Assembly: GCA_963682055.1 (NCBI GenBank)
Contig: OY821746.1
Location: forward strand, 8,095,992 to 8,159,991
From: Primula veris
Lineage: Eukaryota; Streptophyta; Magnoliopsida; Ericales; Primulaceae
Direction of reading: 5' to 3'
DNA: 64,000 nt
A model generated the notes under the pieces. The model was not told the DNA's origin and ran no database searches. It saw only the letters and a program-made list of their open reading frames with translations. Positions 36,319-47,741 of the stretch are shown piece by piece. The translations under genes and the position numbers were made by a program. Within the stretch, counting starts at the first letter, position 1; each line of letters begins with the position of its first letter.

Positions 36319-36326
36319 TATAAATA
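36319..36326 (+). promoter_or_regulatory. Probable TATA box of the uridine kinase-like gene
   Basis: TATAAATA preceded by CC, the best TATA match upstream of the gene. Transcription would start near 36350, and the leader exon would end at CTTTAACCTCAG|GTATAATATG near 36476. The coding ATG follows an acceptor directly (AAAGCAG|ATG at 38168), which supports a leader intron of about 1.69 kb. Inference from sequence only. Confidence 0.5.
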
Positions 36327-36860
36327 CGTCATGTCTGTATGTTTATATTCATTTAATTTATATCTCTACATATTGTTATTATCAAACATAGAAAATAAAG
36401 AGTAATTAAGTGGTTATTAATATCCAATCTTCAAATATATTCGTTTTCTCAATTTGACCCAATTTCTTTAACCTCAGGTATAATATGCATTCATTTATTA
36501 TCATCATGATTTTTCAATGTATTTTCCCAATTTGTATTCTTGTTTAATTCTGTGTGGGATCTGATTATTTGTTGCTTAAATCTTTAGATATATGATGTAT
36601 ATTTAGTTTAGATAGTGTTTGGTTTTTGATACTTGTATTAGAAAAAAAGGCAAGTTCTTTAAATTTGTATCAAAAATCACAGCTACAGGGGAGAAAAACC
36701 GGGCAAATGCCAGTTTCATTTATTTTAATTTAACGCAATCTGTTTAGTACAAAAATTGATTCTTGATCATACAGAGAAAGTGCTAGATTAGTATGTAGAG
36801 ATAGTAGTAGATTCTAAATATGTGGCTTGATCTTAAATGTGAGTTGAGATTTTATTATTG

Positions 36861-37305
36861 GGAAAAAAATACGTTTAGTACACCCAACTACCACACGTTA
36901 ACAAATAAGGTACCAAATTATCATCATTAACAATTTAAGTACCAAACGTTGTTCTTTTTTCACATATCAGACTTTTCCAGCCAAATCGATGTTAAAAACT
37001 CCGTCACATGCCCTCTGGTGATCAAATTAATGGGTATATACTTTTTCCCCTCCAAGAACAGAAAAGATAGAAACATATAACAAAGTATACCCTTTAATAT
37101 GAAGGGAAAAAATGAGCGCAAAACATTAAAATACCCTTAATCTGGCTGCATGATGGTATGTGACACGATTTTGAGACCGATTTGGCCGGAAAAGTTTGAT
37201 TTGTGAAAAAAAGAACTAAGTTTGATACTTAAATTATTATGGTGATAGTTTGGTACCTTTTTTGTTAACGTGTGGTAGTTGGGGGGTATGCTAACGTATT
37301 TTTTC
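36861..37305. mobile_element. Non-autonomous element with long (about 170-bp) terminal inverted repeats, Mutator-like
   Basis: The left half starts GGAAAAAAATACGTTTAG, then CCAACTACCACACGTTAAC, GGTACCAAA, TTTAAGTACCAAAC and TTTTCCAGCCAAATCG. The right half is its inverse: GGCCGGAAAAGTTTG, TTTGGTACC, GTTAACGTGTGGTAGTTGG and CGTATTTTTTCC. Arms of this length suit Mutator-like elements. No clear 9-bp target duplication was found. It lies in the presumed leader intron of the uridine kinase-like gene. Confidence 0.75.
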
Positions 37306-38168
37306 CTTTTGATTTTTTGGTGATCTGGCAGTGAATAATAATTTGTGCACAAAATTATGTTGATTTTGGTAGTCTTTCTTAAACCGGGTATGTGGGATTT
37401 CATTAAACTTTCTAATAAGCACAAAGCAAAATTTGATTCTTGATCATAGAGAGTTATAAACAAACATGCTGTGGCATCTTTCTATTAAGAACATATATTT
37501 GCAAAAGCAGATTGCAGCCTTAGTAAAAACAAAATTATTGTCACAGAAGCAACAGAACAAGTTAATTTAGTAAGGACATCTTTTTTTGTTAACTTATGTG
37601 ATTAAAATTTTGAATTCAGTGTTGCTGCTGACCAAGAAAAGACAACATGTTGATGAGTGAAGGTGCCTCCTCCGGGACTTTGTACCGCAGGTGAGGTGGC
37701 ATTTGTTATACCCCTACTGTAGAATAAGGAAAATGGAATTAATGTTTGTATACAGTGAACAATCCTCGAAAAACTGGGATATGGAACTATACAAGCTCTT
37801 CTTGAACATATGGAAACAAAAATCATTACCAGAAAATTCTAATTAAAATATACAATTTACGTAGCCTTTTAAATATTTAATGAGGATGAAAAGCATATAA
37901 ACAACCCTTCACTAGTTACAAAGAAAGGGGATTAGAAAGTTGTCATCAAGTATTCATCTTTTTCATTCATAGATTCATGCTTGTATATGTTTGTCCTCAG
38001 TACTTTAGCCTTAGGTACCAGCCTGTTTATGGTTTTAGTTTTTTAAATAATTGAAAAGAGGTACCTTACTGTACAGATTTCACAACTGTGAGAATCGGTG
38101 ATTCCGTCTGGAACTAACCTTCTACTCCATTTTTCGTCATTTATTAAAGGTGTTGTAGCTTAAAGCAG

Positions 38169-41100
38169 ATGAGTTCTGAGTCCAAATCAGTTGTTGACCT
38201 GATAGAAGCATCATCTGGAGTTCACTTTTCTGGGTTTCACTTGAATAAACTGAAGCAAAACTTAGAAATTGATACGCCAACAACATCAACTGCAGAACAT
38301 GCACATAGTCAGCCTTTTGTGATTGGTAAGTGCCTATTCCTTGAATTATAGACTTTGTATACCATAAACTTCTTAAATGAAGAGGCCTGTTCTCTGAACT
38401 TAAAATCATTTTATCATCTGTTTTTTTTTTTCTCCATAGTCATATATTTTCCTGGGCAGGTGTTGCTGGTGGTGCTGCATCTGGGAAGACTACAGTATGT
38501 GACATGATAATTGAGCAGCTCCATGACCAGCGTGTCGTGCTTGTTAATCAGGTAATTTTATCTTCGCTTATTATTTGGTTTACTGAAGATAGCTGAAAAT
38601 TATAGAATTATTGGTATTAGTCTATTAGACCATAGTTCTATGATATATCAGTTCATTTCTGAAACTTTCTTTTTGCTTATTAATGTATGGTTAACAACGT
38701 ATGGTGATAACAGGATTCTTTCTATCACAGTCTTACTGAAGAGGAACTTACAAGGGTTCAGGAATACAACTTTGACCACCCTGGTGCGTTGTATATTTGA
38801 CTTTAAGATACTATACTAAGTTAACTTTCGATGTGAATATCTTCTCTTATATTTCTTGTTTATCCTTTTCGCAATCCTTCCTTCTTATTCTGTGTGAAGT
38901 ATCTTATTGTTGGATACATATATTAGCTCATAAACACATTTTTTTTTCCTTCAGCATTTTCCTAACAAATTCTGCATTAGCCATAACTCTCACATATAGC
39001 AGTAGCTAATAATCAAAATCAACATCATTTGCTTTTTATTAATGTTATTTAGCTTATGTGATTTCACATTAAATAATCTACTTTGCTTTAAGTCTTAGTG
39101 TGATAATTAGAATATACAAACATCAGGAGACGAATCTTAGGCTATTTAATTTGTATCTTAGAGCTTGATAGATGCACTGAATATGGACTTCTAAGTTCTA
39201 ACATTGCAATCAATGGGAACTTTTAGCTTCCAATTATTGTGAAGATAGTTTACAATGATGTAGATGTAATAAACTATCTACTGAGACTTTATTTTTAAGT
39301 CTATTTCGATGGCTACATTTAATATGTAAATCCCATAAATTTTCAGACGCATTCGACACTGAGCAATTATTAAGTGCTATGGAGAAGCTAAAGCATGGGC
39401 AATCAGTAAATATTTCAAAATATGATTTCAGAAGTTACAAAAACGATGTCTATCCGCCGCGAAGGGTATTTTTTTAATCCATTCTGAACCTTGTGGACTT
39501 AAACTTCTAGTTTCGTAATAGAACTCGTACTTTCTTCTCTTACTATATCCTGTTTCTTAAGCTCTCTTTTTGTTAAAAAATCTTAATTGGTTTCTCTTGT
39601 GGAAATTTTCAGGTAAATCCTTCAGATGTAATCCTTTTGGAAGGGATACTAATATTTCATGATCCTAGGGTACGGGAGCTGATGAATATGAAGATTTTTG
39701 TTGATACAGGTTCTTTTCTTCCCTTTTGTGTCTGTGACTTGTATATTTAAAGTTCAAGCAATTAGGAGTTCAATATTCAATGTACTTACACATATGTTGA
39801 GAAATGAGACGGTGTTATGGTCTGAATATTGCGTGATCAATGTTTGCTGAGTGTTTAGTGAAATTAATAATCATATATAAACGATTTATTTACCTTGATA
39901 ATATTTTGCTGAAATTTGGTGCCAAAATTTGCGTGGACAAGTGGACTGGTTTATAGGGTTTACTGCGTCATTTACATTTCCTTTTGAACATGTTTTGTGA
40001 TTATTAAGGTAGTTGATTTTTACGTTTGAAATCTCCAGTGCAGATGCAGATGTTCGCTTAGCAAGGAGAATAAGGCGTGATACAGTAGAAAAGGGTAGAG
40101 ATATAAATATGGTACTTGACCAGGTTAGTGTTTTTTCCTTATTTAGATGCTTGTAGATTTTCTGTAGGAAAATCCGAAAATGCAGTTGTATTATCACATA
40201 TTTTGCTGAATATTACAACTGCCCATGTATTCCATATATGTTAACATGTTTCACGATTTCATTTCTTGATTCATTGAGTCGTCGCAGTTGCACTATCACA
40301 TAATTTGCTTAAAATTACAACTGCCCATGTATTCCATAGATAGGAACACATTTTTCGTTTTTATACCTGATTTTTTAAGTTGTTTGATTTTGTTCCTGGT
40401 TTTTTAATTTGCTCTCCATTTCTTTGTTTAAAGTGAATAAATTTCTTTGTAGTATTCGAAATTTGTGAAACCTGCTTTTGACGACTTTATACTTCCAACA
40501 AAGAAGCACGCTGACATAATAATTCCCCGTGGAGGAGACAATGATGTTGCGATTGACCTCATTGTCCAACATATTCGTACGAAACTCGGTCAACACGATC
40601 TTTGCAAAATATATCCTAATCTTTATGTCATTCACTCAACTTTTCAGGTACTGTTGCTTTAACTACTTGTTTCTTGTCCATGTTATTATTCACATTTTAG
40701 TTTCTCAATCAAGCTCAAGTTCAGTGGCTTAGTTATCGTGATTCTACAGATCGGTCTACGAAAATAGTTACTTTTTAACCATCGTCTCATTGGGTCTAGA
40801 ACGTCATTGCTTCTTGTTTTAATGCAATTGATATTTTTAATCCAGATACGTGGTATGCATACTTTGATACGTGATGCTCAAACTACTAAGCATGACTTTG
40901 TTTTCTATGCCGATCGATTAATTCGTTTGGTAGGTATTCATTGCCCTGATACAACTTTTTTTCCTGGCAATTCTAGTTAAGAAATTGGTCTTTGAACTTA
41001 TTCTTTTAATATATCTCATCAAGGTTGTTGAACATGGCCTCGGGCATCTACCTTTTACAGAAAAGCAAGTGATCACACCAACCGGTGAGCTGATATTTAT

Positions 41101-42631
41101 TGAACTTGTTTGCTATCTTTTGATCTTAGGCTTGAGTCTCCATGCTAAATATACCTTTTTACTTTACATATTACAGTATACCTTTGTATAGTTCCCATTT
41201 CTTACGAATGCATAGCAAAAGTTTTATGTTTTTATTTTTAAAAACCCTTCTAATAACAGCCACAACTATTTCCAGCTATGTGTCATAACTCATATTATAC
41301 CTGCCAGTTTGTGATGTTTATCATATTTTTATTGTACCAGGCTCTGTATATACGGGTGTGGATTTCTGTAAAAGATTATGTGGTGTCTCTGTTATTAGAA
41401 GGTACATTCTTTAAGTGTGTTGGCCAATTCAGGCAAGTGCCAGTCTACCAGTTTTCATGCCCGCTGTTTTTCTTTATAAATCATTTTATGGCATCCCATT
41501 CTTGTGTTCTTTATATTTGCTTTTAACAAAGAGTAATAATACACAAACAAAGACTTTTGATGTACTAAAATTGTGGTGGACGTCTTGCTACCTATGTAGT
41601 ACGGACATTTAACTTTTTAACATGTTTTTTTACATCCTATAGGAATGTTTAGATTCAAATCATTTTTCTTCTGTAAATCGCATCTATTGGTGATTTACAT
41701 GTTCGGTAATTATCTAATTACTGTAAAATCTCATGTGGTAGTGGGGAGAGTATGGAAAATGCTTTGAGGGCTTGTTGTAAAGGTATAAAGATCGGAAAGA
41801 TTCTTATCCACAGAGAAGGTGACAATGGACAACAGGTTACATCTCTTTTTTTCTTCTTTTTTCCCCTTTTTTCTTATGTTAACATAATGCGAACAAATAT
41901 GCATCTCTCTCCTAATCATTTTTAACACACTATCTTTTTTGGATTATACAGCTGATTTACGAAAAACTCCCGAAAGATATTTCAGATAGACATGTGCTTT
42001 TGCTGGATCCAATCTTAGGCACAGGTTAGTCTGGCTGTAGGCATTAGTGTTATTAAATTGAGAAGGATTTATTCCTATATCTATTTGTAAGCACCAAGGT
42101 TGCCAATGTATAATGGTACCAATAACAAATTAACCAAAGGTGCTAAGGTATTGGTTGTATTCTTATACAATAACAAATGAACCTAGATTATCTTCAATAT
42201 TTTTTCTTTAAGGCTGGGGAAATTGAATCCATACTGAATCATTAAGTTGTTAAAATCCCCATTTTTAACTATGATGCAATTTCGTCAGGTAATTCTGCCG
42301 TTGAAGCGATATCTTTACTGATCAGGAAGGGTGTTCCAGAATCAAACATCATATTTCTCAATCTGATATCTGTAAGTGTTTTTTTCCAGAAATTTCCAAA
42401 TCGTGAAAATCTATCATTGGTTATGCGGTAAGTGTGAGTGCCATTTCATTTCACCAGGCTCCACAAGGAATTCATGTGGTATGCAGACACTTCCCCAGAT
42501 TAAAAATTGTCACTTCTGAAATAGAAACTGGATTGAATAAAGATTATCGTGTTGTACCTGGTATGGGCGAATTTGGAGATCGGTATTTTGGCACAGATGA
42601 CGAAGATCACCAAGTGGTTCCCCCACAATAA
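38169..42631 (+). CDS. Uridine/cytidine kinase-like protein with C-terminal UPRT-like domain (UKL)
   Basis: Pyrimidine salvage: phosphorylates uridine/cytidine; the fused C-terminal domain resembles uracil phosphoribosyltransferase. Exons: 38169-38325, 38460-38551, 38714-38783, 39347-39465, 39613-39709, 40044-40123, 40453-40647, 40846-40929, 41024-41084, 41341-41401, 41742-41835, 41952-42024, 42289-42371 and 42458-42631. They sum to 1440 bp, 479 residues, as expected for plant UKL proteins. Kinase part: P-loop [40 protein letters not shown] and [17 protein letters not shown] part: [46 protein letters not shown] and the C-terminal [15 protein letters not shown]. The PRPP-binding loop differs from the canonical DPMLATGGS. 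The first residues [14 protein letters not shown] match the family start. It is tandem with the aldolase gene downstream. Confidence 0.96.
40181..40356. repeat. Tandem duplication (offset about 105 bp) in a UKL intron
   Basis: GCAGTTGTATTATCACATA..TTTGCT and ATTACAACTGCCCATGTATTCCATA occur at about 40181-40252 and again, with substitutions, at about 40286-40356. Intronic; no other role is evident. Confidence 0.8.
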
Positions 42632-43330
42632 CTTTTTGACTGAGTTGCTATAATTTTGTCTGGTAAAATATTTTGAAAACATTATAAACCGCGAGCTGAT
42701 GTTACGAGTTAAAATGTAATGGCTTGGTATTGAGTTGAATTCGTTTCATTATAGAATAATAATATTTGGCACTTGGCGTTATCAGCTTTTTGTCCATTTC
42801 AATAGTTTCAATGTATTTTTTCCATTGTGTTTTGCTATAAATCGGCATCCAGTTTCGTGAAAGAAAGGCTATCCTCGCAATACTTTGCAGCCAAGTTTCA
42901 GTTACAACTCTTGGGTCACGACTCATCTCGGTTTAAGACAATGGTCGAACTGAGATTTTGACAGAACATGATAAAGTCTCGGAGAGAGGCCTGCTAGAAC
43001 TAACTGAATTTTGGAACAATATCAAGAAGGAGAGGGCTACAATTCAAGAGAGAGCTTTTCCACACATATGAATTTGTTTTGTTCATAGATATTTAGAGGG
43101 GAGATAAACTTGGAGCCATTTGGCCCAGAGAGTGACCATTCTTCTATTATCCCCATGATGATAACTATTACTGGGTTCTTCCTCTGACACGTGTCAGTAA
43201 GATACCATTTTTTAAAGTGGGATATTTTTCGTATATTCCAATTTAGAGAGGAAAGTGTGAGTGACAGAATAGATATATATACAAGCTTGACTCGTGTGAC
43301 TTTGTGTCTTTACTTTTCTATCCTAAAGCT
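42632..43330. other. Spacer holding the UKL 3' end and aldolase promoter
   Basis: No gene. It contains a 12-bp G-box palindrome (43185-43196) and a TATA-like AGATATATATAC at 43271-43282 upstream of the aldolase ATG. Confidence 0.7.
43185..43196. promoter_or_regulatory. G-box palindrome TGACACGTGTCA upstream of aldolase
   Basis: A perfect 12-bp palindrome with CACGTG core, about 85 bp upstream of the TATA-like sequence and 135 bp upstream of the ATG. The core is the binding site of plant bZIP and bHLH factors and overlaps ABRE-type sites (established). This suggests light, stress or ABA control of the aldolase gene (inference). Confidence 0.7.
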
Positions 43331-46315
43331 ATGTCTGCATTTGTGGGAAAGTACGCTGGTATATTTTTTCAATCTGTATCTCTTTTTACACGTACTCACT
43401 CATATAAGTATACAATCCAATATTCAAGCTAGCCTATTTTATAAAATACAAAGTTTCCTTGTTTCCCTTTTATAGCGTGAAACAAAGAAACAGTCTTTAT
43501 AATGGCTTAAGGAGACAAACATATGGTTATAAACATGGGGTTGTTTGGTTACATCTGTTAAGCTCGGTGTATTTGTCTCTTTGCATGTAAACTTTCGATT
43601 CATTTGGTTGTCGGGATTACATATATGATTTATTCTGGCTTGTAAGGTTGAAGTTTTTGAAATGATGACCCAAAGTTCTTTTTCCTATTCTCAAATAATT
43701 CATATGCTTGCTTAAGCTTAAAACGACAGCCAAACAAGTCCACTGTACCAGACCAACTTATTGTCTAGCATTTTGCCAAGACGATTCAAATAAGTAGTGG
43801 TTCCTTGTCGTTCCATGTTTCTGGAATCTCTTACATATATGCTTTTACTTATGTGTGTGTGTGTGTGTGTGTGTGATTATGTAGATGAGCTGATCAGGAA
43901 CGCCAAGTACATAGCGACACCAGGGAAGGGGATATTGGCGGCAGACGAGAGCACGGGGACAATAGGGAAGCGGTTATCAAGCATTAACGTGGAGAACGTA
44001 GAGGCGAATCGCCAGGCACTTAGAGAGCTTCTCTTCACAACTCCCGGCGCCCTCCCTCTCCTCTCTGGTGTCATCCTCTTCGAAGAGACTCTCTACCAGA
44101 ACACTTCTGATGGCAAGCCCTTCGTTCAACTCCTCCAAGAGAACGGTGTCGTTCCAGGTATTATTTGAATGTTTATTGGCTAAAAAGTATATATTCAAGT
44201 GCTAGTCATTCATTTTCTCTACCATATGACGTTTGTTATGTTAAAAAGCAAACACAAAGGTGCCAGTGCAATCTCATCCGTCAATTTGATGTGTAATGCA
44301 CACCCTGACAGCGTTTACTGCAAATAGTCAAAAAAACAGCTATAGATGATTGAATTTGCTCGTTCGCAACAGTAGGGACCATGCGTAGCCCGTATCATAG
44401 CATTTCGTAAATTTACTGTAACTGAGTAACGACAATGACTGAACCATTTCAATTCTGATTCGGTATTAATTAAGAATCTTAATATATTCTGCTGCAAAAC
44501 TTGTAACTTTACCTTAACCACACTTTTATTAGGAGAATGAGGGTAAGCAAACCTTCTGTACATGAATACTATAAGCCAATTTCAATTAGTATACTTAACT
44601 GTAGGTTTATTTCTTTATTGTACTTAACTAGATTTTCTTGTTGATTCTGTGCACCGTTGTCAGTATAGTACAAAAATCAAATTTCTCATTGTTTAAAGTA
44701 CAATTTAGCAAAAAAGTAATTGTAAACTGTATTAAAAGTCTAGAACTCATTTAACCCGGTGATACTCCTGTAATAGCCAAGAGACACGAAAGTGGTATAG
44801 AAATTTTAGTAATAGTCAGCTAAGCCTTTCTTTTTTAACAGGCATCAAGGTCGACAAGGGAACAGTCGATCTAGCAGGCACAAATGGAGAGACCACGACA
44901 CAAGGCCTCGACTCCCTCGGCTCACGTTGCGCCACATACTACAAAGCAGGTGCGCGCTTCGCCAAGTGGCGTGCCGTCCTGAAGATTGGCCCCACCGAAC
45001 CCTCTGAGCTGAGCATACAACAGAACGCTCAGGGACTGGCCCGTTACGCCATCATATGCCAAGAAAATGGGCTTGTTCCAATTGTGGAGCCTGAGATTCT
45101 GACCGATGGGAGTCATAGTATTGAGAAGTGTGCGGCTGTGACTGAGACCGTTTTGGCGGCTTGTTACAAGGCGTTGAATGACCAGCATGTGCTTTTGGAA
45201 GGGACCCTGTTGAAGCCTAACATGGTTACCCCTGGATCTGATAGTCCTAAGGTAATATTCATGAAAAATGCTAGCTACACATAATTTTGTTTGTATGTGT
45301 TCGCCTGTTCGGAAATGTGGGTCCTTCAGCCAATAAAAGGGAGATAGCGTCCAGGATGTTGAAAGGGCTACAAAGTTTTATAGTTTTCCTTCCTTTTATA
45401 GTCAAAGAAATTATGGAATGGCCAATAATATTTCTCTTCTAATCATCACTATGAGAACCTAACATTGGGCAACTGGGCTTGTTTTTTGCATCTTATTAGT
45501 AAATGAGTTGAGATATTTTGAGATCCAGAAAAAAAAAAAAACTAAATTCATGCCATAATTTTTTTTTTAACTATTCCAGGCCAGAAAACCAGAAAAGCCC
45601 AGCTTTTAACCGATCAAACAAATTCAGTCTTGCTTTTAAGCCAGAACAGAAAAGTTGAACTTATAAGCTGCAACAAAGTCAAGGCATGTACATACAAAAT
45701 TATCTATGTACTGCATTGCCGATAAATTCATGACTAATACTTTGCATAAATGTAGTTGCGCCACTGTGCTCGAAATTGTATTTTTCCTAAAGTTATGTCA
45801 AAACCTTGATTCACCGAGCTACGTTGCCTATTCAATCTCAGTCTGTTTGCGTAAACTCGTTCATATCTTGTTGCATTCTATATGGCCTTCTAATGTTAAT
45901 GTAGAGTTCCTAAAACCTACTACGTTGACATATAAATTTCATTGCTTTATAGGTTACACCGGAAGTGATCGCCGAGTATACAGTGGCAGCCCTCCGTCGT
46001 ACTGTCCCACCCGCAGTCCCAGGTATTGTGTTCCTATCAGGAGGACAGAGCGAAGAACAGGCGACACTCAACTTAAACGCAATGAATAAACTCGGCGTCC
46101 TGAAGCCATGGACACTTTCGTTCTCCTTTGGGAGAGCCCTACAGTCGAGCACCCTTAAGTTGTGGGGAGGGAAAAAAGAGAATGTGACCAAGGCTCAGGA
46201 GGGCTTTTTAGCTCGTTGTAAGGCTAACTCGGACGCTACTCTAGGGAAGTACGTTGGTGGTGCTGGTGATGACTTGGCATCCGAGAGCTTGTACGTTAAA
46301 GGGTACAAGTACTAG
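43331..46315 (+). CDS. Fructose-bisphosphate aldolase, class I, cytosolic
   Basis: Cleaves fructose-1,6-bisphosphate to glyceraldehyde-3-phosphate and dihydroxyacetone phosphate in glycolysis, and runs the reverse in gluconeogenesis. Exons: 43331-43358, 43885-44157, 44842-45251 and 45953-46315. They sum to 1074 bp, 357 residues. This is the length of the cytosolic plant isoforms, and there is no transit peptide. The first coding exon is only 28 bp (MSAFVGKYA). Key sites: [48 protein letters not shown] and IVEPEIL. The Schiff-base lysine is in [14 protein letters not shown], followed by [12 protein letters not shown] and [10 protein letters not shown]. The C-terminus is SLYVKGYKY, with the conserved final Tyr. 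Intron 1 has a (GT)n tract within 15 bp of its acceptor and a Tourist-like MITE. Confidence 0.97.
43537..43741. mobile_element. Tourist/PIF-like MITE in aldolase intron 1
   Basis: The left end GGGGTTGTTTGGTTACAT and reversed right end GGACTTGTTTGGCTGTCG form short inverted repeats of the G..CTTGTTTGG type common in PIF/Harbinger or hAT MITEs. About 205 bp, non-coding. A 3-bp target duplication is not evident, so the class is tentative. Confidence 0.5.
43853..43875. repeat. (GT)n microsatellite next to the aldolase exon 2 acceptor
   Basis: About 11 GT/TG repeats end only 10 bp before the intron 1 acceptor (TTATGTAG|ATGAG at 43884), replacing the usual polypyrimidine tract with an alternating TG tract. 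Confidence 0.9.
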
Positions 46316-47278
46316 ATTGTCATTCTGATGGGTTATATACGAAATATTTTTGTGTATTGTTTTACTTTCCAGTTGAAGATATTAGATGGGGTCACCAAAG
46401 TGTATGATCTAATGTAATTTCCCATGCTTTTCGTGTTTATCATAACACTACTCACTATTCCACTGTTAATTGTTTGTTTGGTAGGCTAATCATTGCTCCT
46501 CTATTTTGATACTCCTTTTTATTGTCTTTTTATAAACGGGGGGGCTGAGGCTGAAGAAGAATCATGAAGGAATAAATGATTAAATGAAAACAAAAACGAA
46601 AAGAGACGTTTAAATGATCATTTAAGTTGCTTTATATTCGCTTAAAAGTATGAAAGAGTATACATCTACCAGTATCAGTCTTGGTTACTTCCCCCCTGAA
46701 AAATCACTGTACATTCTATTTCAACTTTTTACACCAAATGTTTTCTACTGATTATTGTTTTGTATTCTCATCAAATGCGTATATAGAAAAATTGAATGCC
46801 AGTTAGGCAGTTACAGTATTGAGTATTTCTTTTACCTTCATCAATAAGCAAAGGAGAAATTACCGTATCCTAATATCCCTAATATGAAAGTGAATTTTTA
46901 GTAATCATTCAGTTTGGTGTATCAAATTTGGTTTGTTTTGTTGAAATGGTTTTTTCTAGTTATCGAGTTCAATGAACTTATTTACCGTGACAAATAAATT
47001 CATAAACTTGTTTTTGAATGACAACCACGTTAAACTCCTTTGCTGGTCTGCTCTATTTGTCCGTTTCATTTGGTTGTGACATTCTCACACGCACTTCCTA
47101 GAAATATTACAAAATACCAGACTTCTAAGCTGCAAATATCATATAAGTCATGAAATAAGCTGCCAATAAGCTTACGACAATGGGCACCCCCATTTTAACC
47201 AATCTGATCCTTGAAGAGAAAAAAAAAAAAAAAAAAAAACTGCCAATAAGCATTTTGATATATCTGTTTTTGTAACAT
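46316..47278. other. Aldolase 3' region and spacer
   Basis: No gene recognised. The first 150-200 bp probably hold the aldolase 3'UTR. An uninterrupted run of about 20 A residues is at 47219-47239. GCTGCCAATAAGC-like blocks occur at both 47159 and 47240. Confidence 0.5.
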
Positions 47279-47741
47279 CCAGGTTTCAATTTTACCCAAC
47301 CCGACCCAACGGTTTTTGGGTATTCGGGTAACGGTTTTAGCGGTTCTCTCGTCATTTACGGGTCGGGTCGGTTCTATATAACCTTTTGTACTTATTTTAC
47401 CCGACCCATACCCGTATTTGTAATGAGTATAACGGTTCTCGATGCGGGTATTTACCCAAAATACCCAAAATTCGTAAAATTTATTATACTTTTCTATATG
47501 TTGTTTTTTAAATGGTATTTTTACATATTGATAATGAATTTATTTTTCCAAGTTATTTTTTAACTTAATTGTAAAAAAATAAACAAAGTAACGGGGGAGT
47601 ATGAATTTTTTTGTTTCATATTGATCAACAATGTGGTAATCATAATAATAATATGTATATATATTTTTTAAATATGGATATATATTGCGGTTCTACAATT
47701 CGGGTATGTGGGTCGGTTTTACGGGTCGAGTCCGCGATATA

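Noticed and set aside
44560..44740. A dispersed repeat shared by aldolase intron 2 and ABCG26 introns (TTCTGTGCACC and GTACA motifs)
   Set aside because: Only short matches could be seen by eye; not enough to call a family.
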